Below are positions 5,967 to 13,063 of a stretch of 15,262 nt of DNA, piece after piece. The first letter of the stretch is position 1, and every line of letters begins with the position of its first letter. Source of the stretch: Cellvibrionales bacterium (GTDB lineage: Bacteria > Pseudomonadota > Gammaproteobacteria > Pseudomonadales > UBA7434); the NCBI GenBank assembly GCA_018668095.1, contig JABIQF010000005.1, positions 1 to 15,262 of the forward strand, written 5' to 3'. The position numbers were made by a program, and so were the translations under genes. The notes under the pieces were generated by a model, which saw only the letters and a list, made by a program, of their open reading frames with translations, searched no databases and was not told the DNA's origin.

Positions 5967-7529
5967 ATGAATAACGACATTAGCTTTCAAGGCTCACAGC
6001 AACGCAATTTCATGGGCCACCCTATTGGCTTAACCATTTGTTTTTTGACTGAAATGTGGGAACGCTTCTCGTATTACGGCATGCGTACCATCCTTGTGCT
6101 TTACCTCGTTAAATACCATTTATACAGCGCCGAACAAGCCAGCTTTATTTATGGCGCCTATGCCGGCCTGGTTTATATGATGCCAATTATTGGCGGCTTT
6201 CTTGCCGATCGCTATTTGGGCGCGCGCAAAGCCGTTACCTACGGCGCCATATTATTAGTGTTAGGCCACGCACTTATGGGCTTCCACGGATCTGCCGCTT
6301 ATCTCGATGGCGACACGGTTGTGCGTGATAACGATTTCATTAATCTATTTTTTCTAGCACTGGCTTTAATTATTACGGGCGTTGGCTTTCTTAAAGCCAA
6401 TATCTCTACCATTGTCGGATCGTTATATGGCCCGAATGACCCTCGTCGTGATGGCGGCTTTTCTATTTTCTATATGGGCATTAATTTAGGCTCATTAATT
6501 TCGACTGCCTTAGTAGGCTATGTAGGCGAAACCTATGGCTGGAACTATGGCTTTGGCTTAGCCGGTATAGGCATGTTGTTGGGCTTGCTAGTATTTTTAT
6601 GGGGACAGCGATTATTAGATGGCCGCGCTGAACCTAGAAAGCCTGAAGTACTAAAAGAAATTGCCTTTGCGGGTATCAATAAAGAATATGCCATTTATCT
6701 TGGCGGCTTGGTTTTGGTGGCTATTAGCTGGGTGCTTATTCAATACCAAAGCGTGGTTGGCCAGTTACTCGGCATTTCCGGCCTCGCGATGATTGCCTTA
6801 ATTATTTATTACAGCCTTACTCAGTGCAAGCCAATAGAACGTGACCGCTTATTTGTGGCCTGCTTTCTTATTGCAACACAATCGGTTTTTTGGGCGCTGT
6901 TCGAGCAGCAAGCCGCCAGCTTAACGTTATTGGCCGATCAACAATTTGATAAAACGGTTATGGGCGTAAACGTATTAGCCTCGCAAGTGCAGCTGCTTAA
7001 CCCTTTATTTATTGTGCTGTTCGCCCCACTTATTGCTTGGCTTTGGGTGCGTTTATCGCGATCCAATATCGAACCCTCTACGCCAGGTAAGTTCGCTATT
7101 GCTATGGTATTGATTGGCTTGGGCTATGTTATTTTTTCTTGGGGCTTAGGATTTAATAGTGGTGATGGCAGCGAGATAAACAACGCTGGCAAAAACTTTT
7201 TATGGCTGGTATTAATCTATTTGTTTTTAACCTTGGCAGAGCTATGCCTTAGCCCTGTTGGTTTATCGATGGTGACTAAACTTAGCACTACTCGTATTGT
7301 CGGTATGTTAATGGGCACATGGTTTTTGTTTTCGGCCATGGGCAATTATGTGGCGGGCTGGATAAGCTCTTTAACCGGCAGCAACGCGCCAGGCGCCAAT
7401 AGCGGCGCATTGGATGTTGCTGCAACCATATCGGTTTATCAAACTATTGGACTCATTAGTATTGCGGTGGGTGTTTTTATCTTTGTCTTAACACCCATGC
7501 TTAAACGACGCATGCATGGCGTGCATTAA
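5967..7529 (+). CDS. POT/PTR2-family proton-dependent oligopeptide transporter
   Basis: This inner-membrane symporter of the major facilitator superfamily imports di- and tripeptides using the proton gradient. The family's signatures are all present: E29xxE32R33 followed by FSYYGMR in the first helix (proton coupling and peptide carboxylate binding), GGFLADRYLGARK at 76-88 (the MFS cytoplasmic loop), K143 in FLKANIS, the PTR2 signature FYMGINLGS at 168-176, FWALFEQQ at 308-315 and the conserved E425 in LAELCLSPVGL. The 520-residue length and about 14 hydrophobic segments are typical of bacterial members such as DtpA and DtpT. The ATG start lies in a poor ribosome-binding context (GGGGA about 12 nt upstream), but the conserved N-terminal helix leaves little room for another start. 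DgkA follows by about 75 bp on the same strand. It is assigned to family, not to a specific named orthologue. Confidence 0.95.
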   Translation: MNNDISFQGSQQRNFMGHPIGLTICFLTEMWERFSYYGMRTILVLYLVKYHLYSAEQASFIYGAYAGLVYMMPIIGGFLADRYLGARKAVTYGAILLVLGHALMGFHGSAAYLDGDTVVRDNDFINLFFLALALIITGVGFLKANISTIVGSLYGPNDPRRDGGFSIFYMGINLGSLISTALVGYVGETYGWNYGFGLAGIGMLLGLLVFLWGQRLLDGRAEPRKPEVLKEIAFAGINKEYAIYLGGLVLVAISWVLIQYQSVVGQLLGISGLAMIALIIYYSLTQCKPIERDRLFVACFLIATQSVFWALFEQQAASLTLLADQQFDKTVMGVNVLASQVQLLNPLFIVLFAPLIAWLWVRLSRSNIEPSTPGKFAIAMVLIGLGYVIFSWGLGFNSGDGSEINNAGKNFLWLVLIYLFLTLAELCLSPVGLSMVTKLSTTRIVGMLMGTWFLFSAMGNYVAGWISSLTGSNAPGANSGALDVAATISVYQTIGLISIAVGVFIFVLTPMLKRRMHGVH

Positions 7530-7604
7530 GCTACAAACTTATTATCCTAGATATTTATTAGACCAGACACTGCATTAACCAAGCGACGGGTATGAGTGAA
7601 AATA

Positions 7605-8000
7605 ATGACTGACTTAAATTTTGAGAACAAACAACAAGATCGCCGTATTTCTAGTATTGTTAAACGTCGCTTAATTGTAGCAACTAAAAATTCTATTATA
7701 GGTTTAACCACATGCTTTAAACACGAAGAAGCATTCCGCATTCAAGTGTTTATAGCCGTTATTGCGCTGCCTTCTATTTTCTGGGTGGCAGACAATGTAA
7801 TGGAAGGATTATTACTCTTGTTTGTGACCGTTCTAATGATGATAACCGAGCTGCTTAACTCAGCAGTAGAAACCACGATCGATAGAATCGGGATGGATTA
7901 TCATGAATTATCCAAACGCGCTAAAGATATTGCCTCGGCGGCAGTGTTTTTTGCCATACTGCTAGCCGCAGTTACTTGGCTTACGCTAATCATTACTTAG
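7605..8000 (+). CDS. dgkA: Diacylglycerol kinase (prokaryotic, DgkA)
   Basis: DgkA is a small trimeric inner-membrane kinase that phosphorylates diacylglycerol to phosphatidic acid, recycling lipid released by membrane-derived oligosaccharide and lipopolysaccharide modification. Counting from the upstream GTG at 7596, the signature ELLNSAVETTIDRIG (85-99) contains the catalytic-site N88 and E92, and YHELSKRAKDIASAAV (102-117) matches the E. coli enzyme closely. HEEAF (43-47) supplies the residue equivalent to E. coli E28. Three hydrophobic segments follow the amphipathic N-terminus. The ATG at 7605 is chosen because GAG lies 8 nt upstream; the GTG at 7596 would add three residues and cannot be excluded. 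The N-terminus is slightly longer and more charged than in E. coli. It may be co-transcribed with the POT gene, though their functions are not linked. Confidence 0.95.
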   Translation: MTDLNFENKQQDRRISSIVKRRLIVATKNSIIGLTTCFKHEEAFRIQVFIAVIALPSIFWVADNVMEGLLLLFVTVLMMITELLNSAVETTIDRIGMDYHELSKRAKDIASAAVFFAILLAAVTWLTLIIT

Positions 8001-8120
8001 CGCTGCCCTTCTCCATAACTTATTTAAAAATCTGAACTCGGTAATTTAGAGGTGCTGTCGATTTCTCAACCGATTAACTCAGATAGTATTCAGGTCAATT
8101 TATTCACCTTTACATTAACA

Positions 8121-8174
8121 GCGCCATTATTTCTTGAGAAAAAACGCCTTTATTTTTTGAGAACAAGCGCCATT
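8121..8174. repeat. 23-bp-period direct repeat upstream of the 178-residue membrane protein
   Basis: CGCC recurs at 8122, 8145 and 8168, exactly 23 bp apart, and TTGAGAA recurs at 8134 and 8157, also 23 bp apart. Each unit runs CGCC, a short T-rich block, TTGAGAA, then an A-rich tail; the third begins CGCCATT and decays. An inverted TTCTCAA lies at 8063-8069. The array ends about 100 bp before the next start codon and could be a set of regulator sites. Confidence 0.6.
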
Positions 8175-8254
8175 GTTACATGATAAACAACCATCAAAGC
8201 TGATAAAATTTCGTCTTTATGTAAGAATAGCGAACGTTTTTTCTAGCCAAAAAT

Positions 8255-8260
8255 TATAAT
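8255..8260 (+). promoter_or_regulatory. Perfect TATAAT just before the 8274 start codon
   Basis: TATAAT ends 13 nt before the ATG at 8274, so a transcript starting about 7 nt downstream would have a leader of only a few bases. No Shine-Dalgarno sequence is visible before this ATG. The -35 position holds GAACGT, a poor match, so activator help might be needed. Confidence 0.35.
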
Positions 8261-8273
8261 AGTCATCATAACT

Positions 8274-8810
8274 ATGCAAACAGAATCCAACAGCCCTCAT
8301 CGTATTACCGCTATCGGTGCCATTGCTAGTGGCTGGGGCATTATTGGATTTTATTCGCTGGTCACGTTTGCGATGGTTCGGCTATCGGTTTATACCGTTG
8401 AAGCTTTTGCCCAGCCGTTCACCTTGCTGCAGTGGTTTGTGCTAATGGTCAGCCTTGTCTTTATGGCTTACTCTGAAGGTTACAAGGGCTTTCAGAAAAG
8501 TTACTCACCCCGATTTGCTGCAAGAGTGCATTATTTGTCTTCACAGGCAAACGGCTTGCAGTTATTGCTCGCGCCTTTATTCTGCATGGGATTCTTTAAC
8601 GCACCCAAACGCAGAATCATTAGCTCAGTACTACTCTCATCAATGATTGTTACGTTTGTCTTATTGTTTAAATTAGTCCCACAACCTTGGCGGGGAATTT
8701 TAGATGCTGGCGTTGTATTAGGTTTAATTTGGGGGCTAATAACGACGGCGATATGTTGCTATCAAGCTTTTATGACTTCTAAGCCTATTGTAGATCCTGA
8801 AGTCTGCTAA
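8274..8810 (+). CDS. Unrecognised four-helix inner-membrane protein
   Basis: I do not recognise a named family. The 178-residue protein has four clear hydrophobic segments, at about 12-37, 50-65, 96-108 with an adjoining stretch, and 117-132, followed by another at about 142-162, so four or five spans are possible. Between the second and third lies a polar, aromatic and basic segment, SEGYKGFQKSYSPRFAARV (about 67-85), which looks conserved and would be cytoplasmic by the positive-inside rule. QPWRGILDAG near 136-145 is another distinctive motif. Cysteines cluster near the C-terminal helix (CC at about 161-162, and a terminal Cys). There is no Shine-Dalgarno site, and a TATAAT lies 13 nt upstream. 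The gene stands alone and converges on fbpC. It looks like a true gene because of its length and membrane pattern. Confidence 0.78.
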   Translation: MQTESNSPHRITAIGAIASGWGIIGFYSLVTFAMVRLSVYTVEAFAQPFTLLQWFVLMVSLVFMAYSEGYKGFQKSYSPRFAARVHYLSSQANGLQLLLAPLFCMGFFNAPKRRIISSVLLSSMIVTFVLLFKLVPQPWRGILDAGVVLGLIWGLITTAICCYQAFMTSKPIVDPEVC

Positions 8811-8839
8811 GCAGCTAGGGCGTTAGTGAGGGCCTCAAT

Positions 8840-8861
8840 GTGGGTTTTCTCAAACAGCCAC
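8840..8861. terminator. Candidate hairpin terminator between convergent genes
   Basis: GTGGGTTT (8840-8847), loop TCTC, then AAAC-AG-CCAC (8852-8861) forms an 8-bp stem with a 2-nt bulge. It lies between the stop codons of two convergent genes, where a bidirectional terminator is expected. The following plus-strand sequence is only moderately T-rich, so the call is tentative. Confidence 0.35.
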
Positions 8862-8865
8862 AGAC

Positions 8866-9963
8866 TTATTTAAAAACCACCACGTGATCTATCTCTAAAC
8901 GAATACCAATCAATTCATTAATCGCATGATTATGATGACTCGGCACCATTACTAATAATTCCTCGCCATTAGCCAACGCCAAGGTATAAAGAAACTCTGC
9001 ACCACGAAAATCACGAGTAATAACTCGCGCCGTTAATTCACTATCATCATCATGAATAATGTCATCAGGACGAATCAGTACTTTGACTTTATCACCCGAC
9101 TCAAGACTATCTTGTTCAGTACTAGATATTTCGCGCTCAAAACAACCCAACGTGGTTTCTACTTCACTCGCCGAGCGCATATTACCTTCAAGAAATACAC
9201 CCTGCCCCACAAAATCGGCAACAAAGGCATTTATCGGCTCATGGTAAATGGTATAGGCACTGCCCCACTGCGCTAATTTACCGCTTTGGATAACGCCAAT
9301 ATTATCGGCCATCACAAAGGCTTCGTTTTGATCATGAGTAACCATTAATGCGGTAGTATTTGATTGCTTAATAATATCCCGCACATCGCGACTTAGCGTT
9401 TCTCGCAACTCAACATCTAAATTAGAGAACGGCTCATCAAGCAGTAACAACTGCGGCTCCGGCGCTAACGCTCTCGCCAAGGCGACACGCTGCTGCTCAC
9501 CACCCGATAATTCATGAGGCATAGCTAACTCTTTGCCCACTAAACCAATACGTGCTATTAAATCATTCGCACGAGTTTTCGCCTGCGCTTTTGAAAAACG
9601 ATGCAAACCAAAAGTAATATTATCGATAACATTTAAATGTGAAAATAAGGCATAGTCTTGAAATACCATACCGATATTACGCTGCTCCGCAGCCAGCAAA
9701 TAGCCTTGATGGCTTAACGCTTTATTATTTAATTTAATCATACCGTCATCAACCGATTCAAAACCGGCAATGCTTCTTAGCAAAGTGGTTTTGCCACAGC
9801 CACTCGGTCCCAACAAACAACCAATATCACCGCGCTTTAGTTGAAACGTAATGTTCGATAATATTTCTCGCTCTTCAAAACCAATAGACACATTATCAAC
9901 CGATAAATAGTTTTCTATTAGGTCTTGGCTTTCGGACATCATTATATCGTTGCTATTTGGCAT
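8866..9963 (-). CDS. fbpC: Ferric-iron ABC transporter ATP-binding protein
   Basis: This is the cytoplasmic ATPase that powers Fe3+ import through the FbpB permease. Nucleotide-binding motifs are complete: Walker A GPSGCGKTT (52-60), Q-loop MVFQDYALF (99-107, Q102), ABC signature LSGGEQQ (152-158), Walker B LLLLDEP (172-178) and switch histidine H210 in MVTHDQNE. From about residue 290 a TOBE-type accessory domain begins with VLIRPDDI, as expected for FbpC/PotA-like subunits. The 365-residue length fits FbpC. The ATG at 9961-9963 is preceded by GGTG at 5 nt. The N-terminus is about 15 residues longer than many homologues, so an internal methionine (residue 8 or 9) is an alternative start. It is the last gene of the operon, 71 bp after fbpB, and iron specificity is inferred mainly from the partner FbpA. 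Confidence 0.94.
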   Translation of the reverse strand: MPNSNDIMMSESQDLIENYLSVDNVSIGFEEREILSNITFQLKRGDIGCLLGPSGCGKTTLLRSIAGFESVDDGMIKLNNKALSHQGYLLAAEQRNIGMVFQDYALFSHLNVIDNITFGLHRFSKAQAKTRANDLIARIGLVGKELAMPHELSGGEQQRVALARALAPEPQLLLLDEPFSNLDVELRETLSRDVRDIIKQSNTTALMVTHDQNEAFVMADNIGVIQSGKLAQWGSAYTIYHEPINAFVADFVGQGVFLEGNMRSASEVETTLGCFEREISSTEQDSLESGDKVKVLIRPDDIIHDDDSELTARVITRDFRGAEFLYTLALANGEELLVMVPSHHNHAINELIGIRLEIDHVVVFK

Positions 9964-10034
9964 AGGCTCACCGTTATGATTCTTTGCTTAACTATTTTCT
10001 TAACTATTGACTAAAAACGAACTGCTTATTTTAT

Positions 10035-11657
10035 TTAGCGTACATCAGATTTTCGAATTAAAATAAATGCGGGAATTAAACCGACTAATACAATTGCTAA
10101 TGCGGGTAACGCTGCACGCTCCCATAAACCTTCTGAGCTTAATTCAAATATTCTCACGGCTAAGGTGTTAAAGCCAAATGGGCGCGTCATCAATGTAATC
10201 GGAAGCTCTTTCATTACATCAACAAAAACTAATACCATTGCCGTTAATAAGCCGCCTTTCACCATAGGTAAATGCACCTTGGCCAGCATCTTAATACCCG
10301 AAACACCTAAGCTTCTTGAGGCCGCATCAATCGACGGCGTAATTCTTAATAGGTTACTTTCTAAGGGAGAAAAAGCCACTGCCATAAAGCGCACACTGTA
10401 AGCTAATAGCATCACCACCATAGTGCCTTGTAATAAAGGTGTCGATAACCCCATAGCACCTAAGGCATTATCAATAGCAGCCACCGGCACAAACAAACCC
10501 ACGGCTAATACCGTACCCGGCAAGGCGTAACCCATCGTACTAATACGCACCACGATTTTGGCAAAGGGACTATTATAGGTTCGCGCAGAAAACGCCATGA
10601 GTAAAGCAAGACCAGCAATCATCATCATGGCAAGTAACGACAAGCTGGTTGAGCCTGCAACATAAGCCCAAAACTGCGTTGTAAGTTCAGTGTCCATATT
10701 AGGCACTGCCCAATAAAGTAAGCGCATAACGGGCATCACAAACGCTAAACTAAATACTAGCAAACAGGCTAATAATGCCAACCAGCGGAACATACCACTT
10801 AGATGAATTCTACCTGCTACTGATTTTGAACTGCGCGTTTGTGAAAAGCGTTGACTGGCTCGACTTCGACGCTCAAGCAAAGTAATAATGACAACAAAAA
10901 TTAATAACACAGACGCAACCTGTAAAGCCGCGGGCAAAGAGTACAAACCAAACCAAGTTTTATAAATGGCGGAGGTCAAAGTATCGTAATTAAAGATGGC
11001 GACCGTGCCAAAATCAGATACGGTTTCCATCATCACTAACAATGTACCACCGGCAATCCACGGTCTAGCCATGGGCAAACAAATACGCCAAAAACTTTCT
11101 CTTACTGACAAGCCCAGTGACTGCCCTACTTCTAAACTTCGCAAGCCCTGTGTTTGAAAAGCATTACGCACCATAAGGTAAGTGTAAGGATAAAGCGCCA
11201 AGCTTAACGCCATGACCACACCACCATAGGAATAAATATCAGGAAACGCATTCGACGAGCCGAAAGCATCTCGTAAAAATTGCTGCACTGGACCGGTGTA
11301 CTCAAATAAGCCGACCAATGCAAACGCCATTACATAGCCAGGAATGGCCATAGGTAAAATAAGCGCCCAAACAAAAAACTTGCGTAATGGAAAATCACAA
11401 ACTGCCGTTAACCACGCTAACGACACCCCTAAAATAGTTGTAACCACACCGACACCGACCACTAAAAAAATTGTATTTTTTATGGTTTGCGGCAAAACGT
11501 ATTGGGCTAAATGCGACAGGCTTTCAATATCAGGATGCAAAAAAGAACTCAGCACGCCTAACAATGCCAACAGCGTAGGCAAAGCCATAACGACTAAGAA
11601 AACTTGCCATACGCTTATTTTGCGCACGTGCTTAGCTATGTTTAGAAGGCTTAGCAT
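10035..11657 (-). CDS. fbpB: Ferric-iron ABC transporter permease (fused two-domain)
   Basis: This inner-membrane permease forms the Fe3+ channel with the FbpC ATPase. It is the usual fused form: two homologous binding-protein-dependent permease domains in one 540-residue chain, about 60-260 and 335-530, each with five to six hydrophobic helices. Each domain has an EAA-type coupling loop: VGQSLGLSVRESFWRICLP (177-195) and AASRSLGVSGIKMLAKVHLP (445-464). A basic, Ser/Arg-rich linker (about 262-285) joins the halves. MKELPITLMTRPFGFNTLA (482-500) is typical of iron permeases of this family. The ATG follows the fbpA stop after only 6 nt, so translation is probably coupled; no strong Shine-Dalgarno site is visible. 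The closely related thiamine and putrescine/phosphonate permeases are less likely given the adjacent FbpA. Confidence 0.94.
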   Translation of the reverse strand: MLSLLNIAKHVRKISVWQVFLVVMALPTLLALLGVLSSFLHPDIESLSHLAQYVLPQTIKNTIFLVVGVGVVTTILGVSLAWLTAVCDFPLRKFFVWALILPMAIPGYVMAFALVGLFEYTGPVQQFLRDAFGSSNAFPDIYSYGGVVMALSLALYPYTYLMVRNAFQTQGLRSLEVGQSLGLSVRESFWRICLPMARPWIAGGTLLVMMETVSDFGTVAIFNYDTLTSAIYKTWFGLYSLPAALQVASVLLIFVVIITLLERRSRASQRFSQTRSSKSVAGRIHLSGMFRWLALLACLLVFSLAFVMPVMRLLYWAVPNMDTELTTQFWAYVAGSTSLSLLAMMMIAGLALLMAFSARTYNSPFAKIVVRISTMGYALPGTVLAVGLFVPVAAIDNALGAMGLSTPLLQGTMVVMLLAYSVRFMAVAFSPLESNLLRITPSIDAASRSLGVSGIKMLAKVHLPMVKGGLLTAMVLVFVDVMKELPITLMTRPFGFNTLAVRIFELSSEGLWERAALPALAIVLVGLIPAFILIRKSDVR

Positions 11658-11663
11658 AAATAA

Positions 11664-12749
11664 CTATTTATACCCGGCTCTATCCATAAGCTTAACGGCT
11701 GCAGGTTGTAATAAATAAGCCTGACTTAACGGTAAAGGGTTTTGCTTAAAGCTTCCCCATGATGCAACTTGGGGATTTATTTCGACGCTGTCGTTAATAG
11801 GGTACTCTTTATTAACACCGGCAAATAATGCCTGAGCACTATCCGAAACTAACCACTCAACTAAGCGCTTGGCCTGTGCCGCATTTTTGCTGTGCTTTAA
11901 AATACCCACACCAGCAACATTGACATGCACACCGCTATTTTCTTCTTCCGTTTGGTTGGGCCAAAATAATGCTAGCGGTAAGTTTTCTTGTTTTTCTTGT
12001 AGCCGGCCGAAATAATAAGTATTGATAATACCGACATCGCACTGCCCAGCTAAAATAGCTTCCATCAATTTCGTATCATTAGATGTTGGGGGTATTGCTA
12101 AATTTGCCACCCAAGATGAAACAATCGATTCGGCTTTAGCTTCGCCTTGCTCAGCAATTAACATAGCAACAAGCGATTGGTTATAGACTTTTTTCGAGGT
12201 ACGTAAACAAACGCGGCCCTGCCATTGAGAAGCCCCTAAATCTTGGTAGCTAGATAGTTGCTCAGGATTAACTCGCTCAGTGCTATACACAATAGTTCGT
12301 GCGCGTAACGACAAGCCCGTCCAATAATCTTTATCATCACGTAAATACGCTGGCACGCGCTCAACCACATCAGCAGAATCTAACGGTTGAAAAATGCCTT
12401 GCTGAGCGGCATAACCCAAAGTGCCGGCATCCACAGTAATCAGCACATCGGCTGGCGTATTTTTACCCTCAGCTTTAATACGCTCAATTAAAACCCCTGC
12501 TTTATCGGTAGCGTATTCAACGTCAATACCTGTTTCTTCAGTAAACAGCGCGAACACAGGTCGAATTAAATGCTCGTTGCGCGATGAATAAACCACCAGC
12601 GCGTCATTCATCTCAATACTCTCAACAGATCCCAGTGCTGATTCAGGCTCTGACGAAGGCGAGCACCCCGCCAGCAAACCAAGAATAATGCTGCTAATAA
12701 CAGCAAAAGTGGCCAAGGCAGCTTGGGAATTAAACATTCGATTTATCAT
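11664..12749 (-). CDS. fbpA: Ferric-iron-binding periplasmic lipoprotein
   Basis: This is the solute-binding protein that captures Fe3+ in the periplasm for FbpBC. The adjacent tyrosines of NTYYFGR (Y245-Y246 from the ATG used here) match the paired iron-ligand tyrosines of FbpA proteins, and the fold begins with LVVYSSRNEH, the usual first strand of this binding-protein cluster. The N-terminus is a lipoprotein signal: hydrophobic ISSIILGLL followed by the lipobox LLAGC with lipidated C29. So the protein is probably membrane-anchored, unlike the soluble FbpA of Neisseria and Haemophilus. The ATG at 12747-12749 is preferred because GAG lies 7 nt upstream; a TTG at 12759-12761 would add four residues. 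It is the first gene of fbpABC, with a Fur box about 90-110 bp upstream, and is probably the most highly expressed of the three. Confidence 0.94.
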   Translation of the reverse strand: MINRMFNSQAALATFAVISSIILGLLAGCSPSSEPESALGSVESIEMNDALVVYSSRNEHLIRPVFALFTEETGIDVEYATDKAGVLIERIKAEGKNTPADVLITVDAGTLGYAAQQGIFQPLDSADVVERVPAYLRDDKDYWTGLSLRARTIVYSTERVNPEQLSSYQDLGASQWQGRVCLRTSKKVYNQSLVAMLIAEQGEAKAESIVSSWVANLAIPPTSNDTKLMEAILAGQCDVGIINTYYFGRLQEKQENLPLALFWPNQTEEENSGVHVNVAGVGILKHSKNAAQAKRLVEWLVSDSAQALFAGVNKEYPINDSVEINPQVASWGSFKQNPLPLSQAYLLQPAAVKLMDRAGYK

Positions 12750-12839
12750 AAAGGTTCTCAACTGGGCATATATAAGCGGACTATTTCAAGAATAAGACAA
12801 ACAATATCCGACTCAGTATTTGAGCACTTTTTAAATCGA

Positions 12840-12858
12840 AATGCAATTGATTCTCATT
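12840..12858. promoter_or_regulatory. Fur box upstream of fbpA
   Basis: Read on the minus strand the sequence is AATGAGAATCAATTGCATT, with 11 of 14 informative positions matching the TGATAAT-N-ATTATCA core. It is about 91 bp upstream of the fbpA ATG and about 205 bp from the divergent kinase gene. It also contains TTGCAT, a possible -35 element, but no clear -10 was found. Fur with Fe2+ would be expected to repress fbpABC here. Confidence 0.68.
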
Positions 12859-12948
12859 TAGAGTTATGGGAATTATGGCGACAATTAATAACGGAACTAG
12901 TGATCCATCAGACAAGTTCTGGTCTCGTCTATGCCGCCCAGGCTTTAC

Positions 12949-12984
12949 ATTCTTTTAGCTCACAATTGAACCCTCTAAAAGAAT
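12949..12984. repeat. 10-bp perfect inverted repeat in the fbpA-regB intergenic region
   Basis: ATTCTTTTAG (12949-12958) and CTAAAAGAAT (12975-12984) are exact reverse complements separated by 16 bp. It lies about 80 bp before the kinase start. It could be an operator for an unknown regulator; it is AT-rich and without a U-tract, so a terminator is less likely. Confidence 0.5.
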
Positions 12985-13063
12985 CAGCTGCTATTCCATA
13001 AAGAGTTCAGTAAACTATTCATTGACTGCATCAATCCATCAATAATGACTCAAAAGACTGAAT

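Larger units (their letters stand above)
12750..13063. other. Divergent intergenic region between fbpA and the RegB-like kinase
   Basis: This 314-bp region carries the Fur box (12840-12858) and a 10-bp inverted repeat (12949-12984). A plus-strand reading frame from a TTG at 12723 to 13001 crosses it, but it overlaps the fbpA signal sequence and the Fur box and has no clear ribosome binding site, so I do not annotate it as a gene. No confident -10/-35 pair was found for either divergent gene. Confidence 0.6.

Noticed and set aside
7592..7612. Short ATG-initiated frame overlapping the dgkA start
   Set aside because: The frame from ATG at 7592 stops after six codons; there is no evidence that it is a regulatory leader peptide.
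11344..11718. Plus-strand 124-codon frame opposite fbpB/fbpA
   Set aside because: It lies antisense to well-supported fbpB and fbpA sequence and encodes a low-complexity, Thr/Lys-rich product typical of shadow frames.
12723..13001. Plus-strand 92-codon reading frame starting at TTG
   Set aside because: It overlaps the fbpA signal-peptide region antisense, runs through the Fur box and the 10-bp inverted repeat, has no clear ribosome binding site, and its product matches nothing I recognise. A shorter internal gene cannot be fully excluded.
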